A stretch of 37,703 nt of DNA from Candidatus Omnitrophota bacterium (GCA_023818655.1 JAMWCI010000006.1:1-37703); one strand, 5' to 3'; shown: positions 15,677 to 25,259, numbered from the stretch's first letter. Notes: generated by a model from the letters alone, not told the origin. Program-made: numbers and translations.

Positions 15677-16453
15677 CTAAAAAATAGACAAGGCGCTCTT
15701 TTGTATCCAGCCGATTTTATTATCTTGACGCTTTATCTTATACCAATTATCTTTAGAAGAAATTATCTCTACCTTCGCCCCTTCGGAGAGAGTAAAATAG
15801 ACAGTGGCTTTATCCATTGGCTCAAACCTGGCATCGGCCTGCGCAACTACTACCACTCCTTCTTTATTCAAGATGGCAATCTTTTCTGTTAACCCTGTAA
15901 AACCTGCGATAAAAAATACTCCGATTGCCGCAGCGATAATCAATGCTTGTTTTTTAAACGGCCTAAACATAAAACCTGTTAAAATGGCGATAAGAATCAG
16001 TATATAAAGCGCGCTCAGCAAAACCGTCAAGCCATCAAGGGTAAATTTTCCAAAAAGATTATTTAAGACCCTAGATAAAAAACCTCTCTGAAGACTGACA
16101 TTTTGCCCCTTGATTAATGAACAGGCATATGCGTAATTAGACTCTAAGTCTCTATCCAACGGAATAAGTCTCTTGGACTTTTCATAATAAAATATAGCCA
16201 TGCCAAGCTGTCCTTTTTTAAAATAACAGTTGCCCAGATTATAGTAAAGGTTGCCGCTTTCCCATCCGGCACCAAGTATGCTTTCGTACTCCTTGATTGC
16301 CTCGTCGTAATTAACCTGTTCATAATAAACATTGGCGCGGTTAAAAGCGCTCGTTTGCTCAGTATTAAAAGCTAATCCTATCTTTAAAAAAGATAAGAAG
16401 AACATGGCGAATAAAATAAAGATATTATTAGCGCGTATCTTTTTGGTTTTCAT
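15677..16453 (-). CDS. batE: BatE-like protein: TPR plus C-terminal SH3 domain
   Basis: About 258 aa from the ATG at 16453 (an earlier TTG is unlikely). A signal or anchor segment comes first, then TPR units (AFNRANVYYEQVNYDEAIKE; GNLYYNLGNCYFKKGQLGMA; IFYYEKSKRLIPLDRDLESN), two membrane helices (about residues 130-185), and a bacterial SH3-like domain (ARFEPMDKATVYFTLSEGAK … WYKIKRQDNKIGWI). This order is typical of BatE in Bat (Bacteroides aerotolerance) operons. It starts 4 bp after batD. The exact biochemical role of Bat proteins is not settled; they are thought to act at the membrane with the MoxR ATPase. Confidence 0.85.
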   Translation of the reverse strand: MKTKKIRANNIFILFAMFFLSFLKIGLAFNTEQTSAFNRANVYYEQVNYDEAIKEYESILGAGWESGNLYYNLGNCYFKKGQLGMAIFYYEKSKRLIPLDRDLESNYAYACSLIKGQNVSLQRGFLSRVLNNLFGKFTLDGLTVLLSALYILILIAILTGFMFRPFKKQALIIAAAIGVFFIAGFTGLTEKIAILNKEGVVVVAQADARFEPMDKATVYFTLSEGAKVEIISSKDNWYKIKRQDNKIGWIQKSALSIF

Positions 16454-16457
16454 ATCG

Positions 16458-18353
16458 TTATATCTTTTGCCTCTCCAGATAAACAATAATCTCTTTTAAG
16501 TCCTGAAAGATTGCCTCCATTTGTTTCGGGTTAAATTGCCCGGGCGCGTATCTAGCCATATCGCAAGCCGTAAAAATCTTCTTTATTTTCTCCAAGGCCT
16601 CTTGGGCAATGCCTCTTTCTTTGGCTACCTCTTCAAAAGTATCCGCGGTTATGCCTCCTGCGGGCAGATGAAATCTATCCGCCAGATATTCTCTGATTGT
16701 CTTAAATACCGCATTGAAAAATGCCTCTGTCTTTTTCTCCCGCAACAACCTCTCAATTTCTTTTAAGCTCTTTTTTGCTTTTAGAGGGGCCTGCAACCTG
16801 CGCGCATAACGTTGGTCGCTGCTTAATCTTTGCTGCCTAAGATGAAGAATAAGCACACTCAAGAATATTATAAAGCTTAAAACCTGCAAACACCAGAAGC
16901 TCAAACTCTTATAAAGATAACGGCCGATTCTCCTGAATTGTCCGGGTGAGTTTTTCAGGTAAATTATATCCCTTCCCAACTCCTCCTTTTCTACGGCCTT
17001 GACCTGAGTCTGGGGCAGTTCTATTAATTTTGTCTGGCTCTCATCGACCTTAAATACTGTTATCGGGATAGGTTGGTGCGTTAAGGTTTCATATTGTCCG
17101 CTCTCAGTATTAAAAAAACTAAAACTTATCTGCGGGATATGGGTTATTTTCTCGGATTCAGGAATGATAACCTGCTCAAATATCTTTTCAGATTCATTCT
17201 GTTTAACCTGCGGGTCATAAACCTTAAAACCGTCTTTAGATTGCAACTTAGGCGATTTGACGCTATCAAAGTTCCCCTCTCCCCTTATGGTCATCTTCAG
17301 GGTAATAGGGTCTCCTGCCTTCACTTCTAGGGGCGTAGCTGTAACATTTAATTGGAAATCGCCCAACGCTCCATCAAAGCCTTCCGGCTTTCCCTCTTCT
17401 GGTAACGGTAAAACCGTAATCGGAAATTCCGCGGATTTTAATTCTAAAGGGTAAGCATCATACCTGCCAAAGAAGTTATCAAAGATATCGTCATTGAAGA
17501 ACCCACCGAAGAAGTCGTCGTCTAAATGAGTTCGTCTGCGCTGAGCTTGCCGGCGTACCACTAAATTACACTTTAATTTTGCCGGACCCAGGCTAAATTC
17601 GCCAGGTTTTATCGCGAACATGTCAGTGGTAAATTCAATCACATCATATAAAACTCCACCCAGTTCCTCGCGGTACTGCCTGGGTTGACCGAATTTTTCA
17701 ATGGAAAAATCATTTGTTTCTATTACCGGAAACTGAATATCGCGTACGCTCAGGCGGTTAATATAAAGTTTTATGGTTAAAGGAATGACTTCATTTAGGT
17801 ATACCTTTCTTTTAGCCGCGCTCAAAACTAAAAATATCCTATCCTTTAACTCTTCTGAGTTTATTTTTGTGGTAACATTTTCATCTAGGGATTGCTGGCG
17901 AGAATAAGACTGTCCTGCGGAAGAAGCGGAAACCACCTCTATGGTTATGGGCTTAGAGGTTAAGGTTTTACCTTGCATATCTACCGAAAACGGTCCTATG
18001 GTAAATATCCCTGTTTTTAAGGGGATTAAAGTATAAATATGGGTTATGGAACTGGTGACTACGCCATTTACTATGGAAACCATCGTTGAAGGCCCGACAT
18101 AGCGCATCTCAAAGCCTTCTATTTTATCTATGCCGGGAGGAGATACGTTTTGCGTGCCGTGAAAGGCAAGATTTAACTGAAACGCTTCACCCAGCGCTAT
18201 TTTATTGCGGTCAACCGTTGCCTCAAATTGAATATCGGAGGCATAACAAACCAACATAAAAGGTAAAATGCAAAACGCGAGAATAAAACTTAAAAGCTTA
18301 AACTTCTGCATTTTAACTCTGCGCTCCAGACCCTGCGCTCTCTGCTTACCCAT
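16458..18353 (-). CDS. batD: BatD-like protein (oxygen-tolerance family)
   Basis: About 631 aa. The ATG at 18353 has AAAGGA 8 nt upstream and overlaps the batC stop (TAATG); a second ATG at 18311 sits right before the signal peptide (LLSFILAFCILPFMLVCYA). The exported part contains repeated Ig-like BatD domains: IQFEATVDRNKIALGEAFQL, later VTATPLEVKAGDPITLKMTI, with 'GEGNFDSVKSPKL' typical of the family. An Arg-rich region (VVRRQAQRRRTHLDDDFFGG) is unusual. A late membrane helix (about residues 475-495) is followed by a cytoplasmic helical tail resembling that of the 21236-22204 protein (…REYLADRFHLPAGGITADTF versus HYLEDRFNIRAPEMTTEEF). Confidence 0.88.
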   Translation of the reverse strand: MGKQRAQGLERRVKMQKFKLLSFILAFCILPFMLVCYASDIQFEATVDRNKIALGEAFQLNLAFHGTQNVSPPGIDKIEGFEMRYVGPSTMVSIVNGVVTSSITHIYTLIPLKTGIFTIGPFSVDMQGKTLTSKPITIEVVSASSAGQSYSRQQSLDENVTTKINSEELKDRIFLVLSAAKRKVYLNEVIPLTIKLYINRLSVRDIQFPVIETNDFSIEKFGQPRQYREELGGVLYDVIEFTTDMFAIKPGEFSLGPAKLKCNLVVRRQAQRRRTHLDDDFFGGFFNDDIFDNFFGRYDAYPLELKSAEFPITVLPLPEEGKPEGFDGALGDFQLNVTATPLEVKAGDPITLKMTIRGEGNFDSVKSPKLQSKDGFKVYDPQVKQNESEKIFEQVIIPESEKITHIPQISFSFFNTESGQYETLTHQPIPITVFKVDESQTKLIELPQTQVKAVEKEELGRDIIYLKNSPGQFRRIGRYLYKSLSFWCLQVLSFIIFLSVLILHLRQQRLSSDQRYARRLQAPLKAKKSLKEIERLLREKKTEAFFNAVFKTIREYLADRFHLPAGGITADTFEEVAKERGIAQEALEKIKKIFTACDMARYAPGQFNPKQMEAIFQDLKEIIVYLERQKI

Positions 18354-19180
18354 TACCAATCCTTTAATATCTCTCTATCGTAGCCCATGGTGCGTCTATC
18401 CGTATAATCCGGGGCTACTTCATCTTGGCCGTAGCGCTCTAGAAGCGCTCGCGCCTCCTCTTCGGATAACTCCTTGTTCTTCTCTTCTTGTTCTGCTCCT
18501 TCGGCGGTAGCTGCTTCTTCCTCTTTCTGTTCTTGCTGCGATTGCCCTTCTTGACCTTCTTTTTCTTGTTGCTGTTCGTTTCTTTGAGCTGATTCCTCTT
18601 TTTCTTTACCAACAGGACAAGTTCCCTCCTTCTCTTCCTGCTGCTGTTTTTCTTCTTTTTGTTTATCTTGACTGGGTTGTTGTTTTAATTTATCTAGCAA
18701 AACCTTAAGTTCCCTTTCCACAAACTCATGGTTAAAACGCGCATCGGTATTCTTCTGGTCTAACTCCACTGCTCTCTTGTAATAATCCAGCGATTCACGC
18801 AAAAGCGCGACCGTCCCCGATAAATCCGTATTCTCTTTAAGTTTACCCAACTTATATTTACTATTCCCCAGATTGTATAAGGAATCTGCTTCGAGTTTCC
18901 TGTCTTCGCTGGTTAAAGCCTTAGTAAAAAACTCTATTGCCTTCTGATAGTCTTGTTTTTTATAGTATGCTGTCCCTATGTTGAAATTTACAACATCAGA
19001 ATCTGGCATGGCAACACTCGCGGCGTTATATCGTTGCAACGCTTCATCAAGTTTTCCCTGTCTATAGAGCCGATTTGCCTCTCTAACATTTCTCTTGGCA
19101 TCGCTGGCAGCAAGGCAGGTTGAATAACTAAACACAAAAGCCAAAAGGCAGATAAATATCGTCTCTAATCTTTCCCTCAT
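18353..19180 (-). CDS. batC: BatC-like TPR protein with Gln/Glu-rich tail
   Basis: 275 aa with a signal or anchor segment (IFICLLAFVFSYSTCLAAS). TPR units follow (ANRLYRQGKLDEALQRYNAA; FNIGTAYYKKQDYQKAIEFF; DSLYNLGNSKYKLGKLKEN). Residues about 175-240 are a low-complexity Gln/Glu/Lys tract, then the short C-terminus ALLERYGQDEVAPDY ending in KDW, as in other BatC proteins. ATGA overlaps with batB and a TAATG overlap with batD show tight coupling. Confidence 0.88.
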   Translation of the reverse strand: MRERLETIFICLLAFVFSYSTCLAASDAKRNVREANRLYRQGKLDEALQRYNAASVAMPDSDVVNFNIGTAYYKKQDYQKAIEFFTKALTSEDRKLEADSLYNLGNSKYKLGKLKENTDLSGTVALLRESLDYYKRAVELDQKNTDARFNHEFVERELKVLLDKLKQQPSQDKQKEEKQQQEEKEGTCPVGKEKEESAQRNEQQQEKEGQEGQSQQEQKEEEAATAEGAEQEEKNKELSEEEARALLERYGQDEVAPDYTDRRTMGYDREILKDW

Positions 19181-20184
19181 AACGTATTCTTCTTCCTATC
19201 ACTTAAAATAAACTCAATCGTCAAAAGAAAAAAGACTATAGTTAACGGTATCTGAAAACGCTCTTCATATTGTTTTGCCATTTTACTTTCCAGCTCTCTT
19301 TTCTCCATTTGCGAGAGCTTCTCTTTATAAATCAACTCCAACCCAAATTCTTTTGTGCTTGCGCGCACATAGCTTCCTCCTGTGGTCAGGGCTATTTTTT
19401 GCAGAGCGGCTTCATCAAGACGGCTCTTTACCACCGCTCCGCTTTTATCCTTTAAAAAGGCCTTGTTGCCATCCCTGTCAGTTACTGGTATAAGCTCTCC
19501 CTCCTTCGTGCCAATGCCAATACAAAATATTTTTATTCCTTCCTTCTGTGCCAACTCCGCAACTTTTACCGCATCCCCTTCATGGTCCTCGCCATCAGTA
19601 ATAATAATCAATACTTTATACTTCTTAAGTCCGCCTTCATAGCTTTCTAAAGCCTGCCGGATAGCGCTTGAGATGGAAGTTCCGCCTTTAGGAATAGTAT
19701 TTATATCAAGCGCATCTACCGATAAAAGAAACCCGCTATAATCTACGGTAAGCGGACATTGCAAAAAAGCGCTTCCAGCGAAAGCAATCAAGCCAATGCG
19801 GTCGCCTTTAAGATGTTTGACAAAATCTGCCAATGCCAGTTTTGTCCGCTCCAGGCGACTTGGCTTTATATCCTCTGCCAACATGCTCTTAGATACATCC
19901 ACTGCAACCAATATATCCAAACCTTTGCGTTTTATCTCCTGCCATTTAAAACCCCATTGCGGACGCATCAAAGAAAAAACTATCAGCGAGAAAACAATAA
20001 TAAGCAAAACCTGTTTTAATCTGTAGTTGCGGACATCAAAAGAGGCAAGTAGCGTAGCTAAAAGATTTTTGTCGGCAAATCTTTGCAGGGCCTTCTTTCT
20101 TCTTGAGCTTACCCAAAGAAAGAAACCTGTCAGCGCAATAATTAACCAGAAAAGTTGTGCTGCCTGTATATTGACGAATCTCAT
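19177..20184 (-). CDS. batB: BatB-like von Willebrand factor A membrane protein
   Basis: 335 aa. Two N-terminal membrane helices (about residues 8-25 and 55-75), a VWA domain and a C-terminal helix. The MIDAS metal site is visible as ILVAVDVSKSMLAEDI (DxSxS), a Thr in KGGTSISSAI and an Asp in IIITDGEDHEGDA. The KWQEIKRKGLDI segment before the VWA is typical of BatA/BatB. It is paired with batA 56 bp upstream and overlaps batC. Confidence 0.9.
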   Translation of the reverse strand: MRFVNIQAAQLFWLIIALTGFFLWVSSRRKKALQRFADKNLLATLLASFDVRNYRLKQVLLIIVFSLIVFSLMRPQWGFKWQEIKRKGLDILVAVDVSKSMLAEDIKPSRLERTKLALADFVKHLKGDRIGLIAFAGSAFLQCPLTVDYSGFLLSVDALDINTIPKGGTSISSAIRQALESYEGGLKKYKVLIIITDGEDHEGDAVKVAELAQKEGIKIFCIGIGTKEGELIPVTDRDGNKAFLKDKSGAVVKSRLDEAALQKIALTTGGSYVRASTKEFGLELIYKEKLSQMEKRELESKMAKQYEERFQIPLTIVFFLLTIEFILSDRKKNTL

Positions 20185-20240
20185 AGTTCTATTTGTTACG
20201 TTGGTTCACCATAAGTCATGAAGAAATCGAATGATCCCTC

Positions 20241-21239
20241 TTAAGGAATCTTGCGCAAAATTGTGTTTCTTAATATGACCTCCAGCAGCAAAAAAACCAT
20301 AGCGATACTTAAAAATACAGGAAATAATTCCTGGTACTCCATATATCCCTTTTCTTCAATAGGACTTTTTTCCATACGGTCAATCTCGGCATAGATTTCT
20401 TTTAACGATTTGGTGTCTGTGGCGCGGAAATACCTGCCTTCTGTTTTGGAGGCGATATTCATCAGGGTGTCTTCATCAATCTCTACCTTTACCGGCTGAT
20501 ACACGATATTCCCAAAGAAATCTTTCACTGGATATGGCGCCAGACCTTTGGTGCCTGCGCCGATGGTATACACTTTTACCTTTAAGGCCTTGGCTGCCTC
20601 CGCAGCCAAGGCAGGAGAAACCTTGCCCGCATTGTTTATCCCGTCGGTTAAAAGAATCACGATTTTGCTTTTTGCCTTGCTGTTTTCCAGCCGCTTAAGA
20701 CTAACAGACAACCCCGAACCAATGGCAGTCCCGTCTTCAATCATTCCGATTTTAATGCGCTTAAGATTCTCAAGCAGCCAGCCGTAATCAAGGGTTAAGG
20801 GACTTGCGGTATATGCCCTGGCAGCAAAAGCGACAATGCCAATACGGTCATTTTTTCTTCCCAGAATAAAGTTTTCCACCACATCCTTTACGACATCCAA
20901 GCGGTTTGCCCTCTTGCCACGCAGAGTGAAATCCTCTGCCAGCATACTAGTGGAAGTATCCAGACAGAGTATGATATCAATGCCCTCGGTCTGAATCTTT
21001 GATTCTTCAATAGGTAGGCGGAATCTTGCCAAGGCAAGAGCCAAAAACACAAACACCAAAAAACGCAAAACCCAGATATATCGGCTGCAAAAGTTTTTAA
21101 AGGTAAGACTACCTATGGCCAAAAACCTCTCTGAAGAAAAACGAATCCCCGGGGCTCTATTTTTACGTAGAGAATAATAAATAATTCCTGCGGCTACAGG
21201 AATCAGTAAAAAAAATGCGGGATTTTGAATAATAATCAT
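20241..21239 (-). CDS. batA: BatA-like von Willebrand factor A membrane protein
   Basis: 332 aa, same layout as batB: helices at about 10-25 and 55-75, a VWA domain with IILCLDTSTSMLAEDF (DxSxS), EDGTAIGSGLSVSL and VILLTDGINNAGKV, and a C-terminal helix (LFPVFLSIAMVFLLLEVIL). The start overlaps the upstream gene's stop as ATGA. BatA and BatB probably assemble in the membrane as a metal-dependent adhesion-type pair. Confidence 0.9.
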   Translation of the reverse strand: MIIIQNPAFFLLIPVAAGIIYYSLRKNRAPGIRFSSERFLAIGSLTFKNFCSRYIWVLRFLVFVFLALALARFRLPIEESKIQTEGIDIILCLDTSTSMLAEDFTLRGKRANRLDVVKDVVENFILGRKNDRIGIVAFAARAYTASPLTLDYGWLLENLKRIKIGMIEDGTAIGSGLSVSLKRLENSKAKSKIVILLTDGINNAGKVSPALAAEAAKALKVKVYTIGAGTKGLAPYPVKDFFGNIVYQPVKVEIDEDTLMNIASKTEGRYFRATDTKSLKEIYAEIDRMEKSPIEEKGYMEYQELFPVFLSIAMVFLLLEVILRNTILRKIP

Positions 21240-22204
21240 TTGCAGCCTAAATCTTCTTGTTTGGTCTGGTCAATCAGCTTTTTTGCCGAGGCAAAGGCTA
21301 AGCTCGCTTCTGTCTGAGCAGGTTGATACTTTGCAAATTTAACCAGGTCGCAATTGGTGAGAAAATCGCGCAACAAACTTTTATGTTCAACCGATAAACT
21401 ACCATCTTCTCTAACCTTAATGAGAAATTCTTCGGTAGTCATCTCAGGGGCGCGGATATTAAACCTGTCCTCAAGATAATGACGCACAATATCTGAAAGT
21501 TCTGTATAATAAGCCTTGGTTTGCCCATGGCGAAGGTAATCTTTTTTTTCTAATTCCGCCAAGGCTGCGTAAGCAATAATATGCGCAGGCGTATACGGAG
21601 TCTCAGATTCAAATTTCTTCTTCTTCAAAAAAATAAAACCAAAAACTCCTCCTAAAATTAAAACAAAAACCAACAGCCCCAAAACATAGAGCCATATCTT
21701 CTCCGCAAAATTCCTCGGGCCTCTTATATCGCGGATATCAGCCCGCTCTGATGCATTATCTAGCAGGCTTTTAACCTCTAACTTTACTTCATTTACGTTT
21801 AACTGACGCCAATCACTTTGTTCTTTAACGCGGTATTTGACTTCCGCGGCCGGAATTATGTGTTCGCCGCTAACATAGGTATCCAAAAGATACCACTGCT
21901 TAAAAACATTCTTTCCCAAGAGGCCTCTCTGCGACGAACCAAAGTCCTTAATTGAAAATCCGGATAAGTTTTCCGGCAAACCTTTGGGAAATTCAACCTC
22001 AATATCCTTTTTAGCCTTTACTGTAATTGTATAGGTGACTTTATCACCTATCTGTATTGAGGTTTTGTCCACCGCGGCATTCGCTTCAATCTCTGGATTT
22101 TTCTTTGCATTTTCTTGAGCTGCAAAAAGCAGACTACCATTTCTTAAAAATAAACTCGCGCAAAAAATAACGCCAATTAAATTAATTATTCTTTTTGGTC
22201 TCAT
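21236..22204 (-). CDS. Membrane protein with Ig-like and helical domains (DUF4381/BatD-like)
   Basis: About 322 aa from the ATG at 22204 (a TTG at 22222 is the alternative). A signal or anchor segment leads to a periplasmic Ig-like domain (ANAAVDKTSIQIGDKVTYTI) that recalls the BatD repeat. One membrane helix follows (about residues 172-195), then a cytoplasmic helical part (YAALAELEKKDYLRHGQTKA, HYLEDRFNIRAPEMTTEEFL). In many moxR operons a DUF4381 protein sits exactly here, between the DUF58 gene and batA. Function unknown. It may be a short BatD paralogue. Confidence 0.7.
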   Translation of the reverse strand: MRPKRIINLIGVIFCASLFLRNGSLLFAAQENAKKNPEIEANAAVDKTSIQIGDKVTYTITVKAKKDIEVEFPKGLPENLSGFSIKDFGSSQRGLLGKNVFKQWYLLDTYVSGEHIIPAAEVKYRVKEQSDWRQLNVNEVKLEVKSLLDNASERADIRDIRGPRNFAEKIWLYVLGLLVFVLILGGVFGFIFLKKKKFESETPYTPAHIIAYAALAELEKKDYLRHGQTKAYYTELSDIVRHYLEDRFNIRAPEMTTEEFLIKVREDGSLSVEHKSLLRDFLTNCDLVKFAKYQPAQTEASLAFASAKKLIDQTKQEDLGCK

Positions 22205-23387
22205 TCTTATCCACAGAGTCAAAAATCTCTACCTCTTCTTCTTCCAAGGCTTTCTTCAGCAGATCATCGACTATCTCCCGTTGCTTCTTCATCTTGTATT
22301 CGTATTCAACCTCTGGCTTGACCTCTTCAAAGCTCTTTTGACGTCTTTGCTTCTTCTCTAGAATGTAAAAAATATAAAATTTATCCTTTATCTTCAAAGG
22401 GTCGCTTATCTGGTCTTTTTCTTTAAGAAATAATCCGGCGATAATATCCTTTGCCTCGCCAATACCGGGAATGCTTGTGTCTGTTTCCCTAATGGTAACC
22501 TCCCTAGGGCTTCCCTCGTGCTTCTTGAGTTTTTGAATCATCTCATCTTTTTGTGATTCATTTTCAAAAATTAGATAACTTGCTTTTATCTGCGCTGGCT
22601 CTGTATAGTTATCTTTATTAGCTTCGTAATATAATTTGATATCCTCCGGGCTAATCTTATCCATCTTTGCCTGTATATGACTGGCCAAAAAACTTTCCAC
22701 TACAATTTGTTTTTTTAACTGCTCCAGCATCTTGCGAGTCTCTTCTTTTGTATCCAACCCCAAACGTTTTGCTTTTGTATAGAGAACTTCCTGCCCGACA
22801 TAGTTTCTAATGAACTCCCGTCTTCTTGCCGGTTCCTCCAAGGTCTTTCTCATCCACTGAGGGACATTCTTAATAGTATCGTCTATTTCTGCATCGGTTA
22901 TTTCTTTCTTTCCGATACGTGCGACCACCCTTCCTTTTGCCTGCTGCTCCTTGTCCAGAGAAGTTCGCGCCTCCAGCTCGTATTTAGCCTGACTGCTCAT
23001 TCCCAGATTTTCCAGGGCCTCTACAATCTTCTGGCTCATCTCTCCGGAAAACTCCGCTTTAGGCTCAAGCATCTCAGCCTTATAGAAACTCCTCAGCGCC
23101 TTCTCGTATTTATATAACTCCATATAAATACCGCCTAACTTATATAAAAGTTGGGCCGCTTCTTTTGATTCTATATTGCCAGATGCCAGATATTCCTCCA
23201 AAGCTTCCGCGGCCTCGTTCTTTAAGCCCTTGCTTAAAAGTTTATTCGCATAATCTATCTGGCTTGCGCTGGCGGAAAAAGAAACCTGCCCTGCAGGTTT
23301 TACTATCCGCACAGGTAAAGTTACCACCAAAAGTGTCAAAACCGCTAACATCAGAATAATAACCATAAAAAAGAAAACCTGACGCAT
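22182..23387 (-). CDS. TPR plus SurA/parvulin-like peptidyl-prolyl isomerase, membrane-anchored
   Basis: 401 aa. N-terminal anchor (about residues 4-27), TPR-like repeats (about 40-150; KLGGIYMELYKYEKALRSFY), a SurA N-terminal-type helical region (VVARIGKKEITDAEIDDTI … RREFIRNYVGQEVLYTKAKR) and a parvulin-like segment (about 260-345). The parvulin part is short: the usual GGDLG loop is replaced by DTSIPGIGEAKDII, so isomerase activity is doubtful and a chaperone role fits better. It directly follows the DUF58 stop, with a strong GGAGG site inside the DUF58 tail, and is an uncommon insertion in a Bat operon. Confidence 0.75.
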   Translation of the reverse strand: MRQVFFFMVIILMLAVLTLLVVTLPVRIVKPAGQVSFSASASQIDYANKLLSKGLKNEAAEALEEYLASGNIESKEAAQLLYKLGGIYMELYKYEKALRSFYKAEMLEPKAEFSGEMSQKIVEALENLGMSSQAKYELEARTSLDKEQQAKGRVVARIGKKEITDAEIDDTIKNVPQWMRKTLEEPARRREFIRNYVGQEVLYTKAKRLGLDTKEETRKMLEQLKKQIVVESFLASHIQAKMDKISPEDIKLYYEANKDNYTEPAQIKASYLIFENESQKDEMIQKLKKHEGSPREVTIRETDTSIPGIGEAKDIIAGLFLKEKDQISDPLKIKDKFYIFYILEKKQRRQKSFEEVKPEVEYEYKMKKQREIVDDLLKKALEEEEVEIFDSVDKNETKKNN

Positions 23388-24266
23388 TTAACGCAACCTC
23401 CTTTCCCGCATGCGGAAGAACTTAAACAATGTTCGGTTATAGGGAACATCCAATCGTATATCTACATTATCTACCCCTAATCTATTAAATATTTTTTTGC
23501 GTTCCTCTATTATCTTTAAGGCATTCTCCCGAAAATTTCTGCGCAAGGTTTCATTTGAGGTATCCAGTTCAAAAGTTTTTCCGGTTTCCGGGTCATCAAA
23601 TTGTACCATACCTATATCAGGCAAATCCAACTCTCTGGGGTCGGTTATGGTAATACTCACCGCATCGTGACGCTTATTGGCAATGGAGAGCGGTTTCTCA
23701 AAATCAATATCATAAAAATCGGAGATAATGAAAGTAACGGAACTTCTTTTGCATACTTTATTGAGATATTCCAATGCCTGAGGTATATCAGTTTTTTTCC
23801 CTTGCGGCTTAAAATACAAAACCTCTCTAATAATGCGCAGCACATGACTTATACCTTTCTTGGGCGGGATAAACTTCTCTATTCTATCTGTAAAGATAAT
23901 CAGCCCTACCTTGTCATTATTGCGGATTGCCGAGAACGCCAAAACCGAGCAAATCTCTGCGGCAATCTGCCTTTTTAATTTATTAATTGTGCCGAAATAG
24001 GAAGAGGCGGATAAATCCAGCAGCAACATCACTGTCAATTCTCTTTCTTCCATAAATTTTTTGACATAGGGCTGCCCCATGCGCGCGGTTACATTCCAGT
24101 CAATGGAACGGATTTCATCGCCTACCTGATACTGACGTACCTCGTCAAACTCCATACCCCTTCCCTTAAATACGCTCTGGTATTGTCCGGAAAACACATC
24201 CGTAACCATCCGCGAGGTAGTTATCTGAATCCGCCTAATCTGTTGTAAAATCTCTTTGGGAATCAT
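23388..24266 (-). CDS. DUF58 protein, MoxR partner
   Basis: 292 aa. Family signatures: GRGMEFDEVRQYQVGDEIRS, IDWNVTARMGQPYVKKF and a VWA-like domain (MLLLDLSASSYFG). Soluble, no membrane helix seen. DUF58 genes almost always follow a moxR ATPase gene; the ATPase probably remodels or loads DUF58/VWA partners. It abuts moxR with no gap (24266/24267). Confidence 0.93.
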   Translation of the reverse strand: MIPKEILQQIRRIQITTSRMVTDVFSGQYQSVFKGRGMEFDEVRQYQVGDEIRSIDWNVTARMGQPYVKKFMEERELTVMLLLDLSASSYFGTINKLKRQIAAEICSVLAFSAIRNNDKVGLIIFTDRIEKFIPPKKGISHVLRIIREVLYFKPQGKKTDIPQALEYLNKVCKRSSVTFIISDFYDIDFEKPLSIANKRHDAVSITITDPRELDLPDIGMVQFDDPETGKTFELDTSNETLRRNFRENALKIIEERKKIFNRLGVDNVDIRLDVPYNRTLFKFFRMRERRLR

Positions 24267-25259
24267 TTAAGGAACCTCGACCTCCTCAAATATCCTCTTA
24301 ATAATATCTTCAGCGGTTTTTTCCTCCGCCTCCGCTTCATAACTGACAATCACCCGGTGCCTTAAGATATCCGGACCGATAGACTTGACATCCTGCGGTG
24401 TAACATAGCCTCTACCCTGGATAAATGCATAAGCTTTTGCAGCCAGCGCCAGATAAATGCTGGCGCGGGGAGAAGCGCCGTATTGAATTAAATTTGTTAA
24501 GTCGCTTAACTTATATTTCTCCGGTTCTCTTGTAGCAAAAACAATATCCAGGATGTACTTCTCAAGCTTTTCATCCATATATATTTCATTAACTACTTTG
24601 CGGGCGCGCTTAATGTCTTCGGGACCAACTACAGGAGAAACTTTTATCTCTTTATCCGTAACGCTCATCTCTTTCAGGATTTTGCGCTCTTCCTCTTTAT
24701 TGGGGTAGGTGATGTTTATTTTAAGCATAAATCTGTCAACCTGCGCTTCGGGTAAAGGATATGTCCCTTCCTGTTCTATCGGGTTTTGTGTAGCCATTAC
24801 CAAAAATGGCTCATCTAACTTAAAGGTATTCTCTCCGATAGTAACCTGACGCTCCTGCATCGCCTCTAACAGCGCGCTCTGCACCTTGGCCGGGGCGCGG
24901 TTAATCTCGTCAGCTAAAATGATATTGGCAAATATAGGTCCTTTTTTAGTGGTAAAGGTGCCATCTTTGGGATTATAGACAAGCGTTCCAATAAGGTCGG
25001 CGGGAAGTAAATCCGGGGTAAACTGAATCCTCTGGAATTTGGTATTTATTGCCTGAGCAAGGGTTTTTACGGAAAGGGTCTTCGCCAAACCTGGAACGCC
25101 TTCCACAAGCATATGGCCATTAGCCAACAATCCAACCAAAAGGCGTTCAATCAAGTATTTCTGTCCGACAATAATCTTTTCTATCTCATGTTTAAGACTT
25201 ATGACAAAACTGCTCTCTTGTTTTACTTTTTCATTAATAACAGTAATTCCTGTATCCAT
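24267..25259 (-). CDS. moxR: MoxR-family AAA+ ATPase
   Basis: 330 aa. Walker A is EGVPGLAKTLSVKTL, Walker B is IILADEINRAPAKVQSALLE, sensor 1 is FLVMATQNPIEQEGTYPLPEA and the arginine-finger region is EAQVDRFMLKI. A C-terminal lid follows (GASPRASIYLALAAKAYA). MoxR proteins act as chaperone-like ATPases that mature VWA-domain partners, here probably BatA, BatB and DUF58. RBS AAAGGAGG is well placed. First gene of the nine-gene operon. Confidence 0.95.
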   Translation of the reverse strand: MDTGITVINEKVKQESSFVISLKHEIEKIIVGQKYLIERLLVGLLANGHMLVEGVPGLAKTLSVKTLAQAINTKFQRIQFTPDLLPADLIGTLVYNPKDGTFTTKKGPIFANIILADEINRAPAKVQSALLEAMQERQVTIGENTFKLDEPFLVMATQNPIEQEGTYPLPEAQVDRFMLKINITYPNKEEERKILKEMSVTDKEIKVSPVVGPEDIKRARKVVNEIYMDEKLEKYILDIVFATREPEKYKLSDLTNLIQYGASPRASIYLALAAKAYAFIQGRGYVTPQDVKSIGPDILRHRVIVSYEAEAEEKTAEDIIKRIFEEVEVP

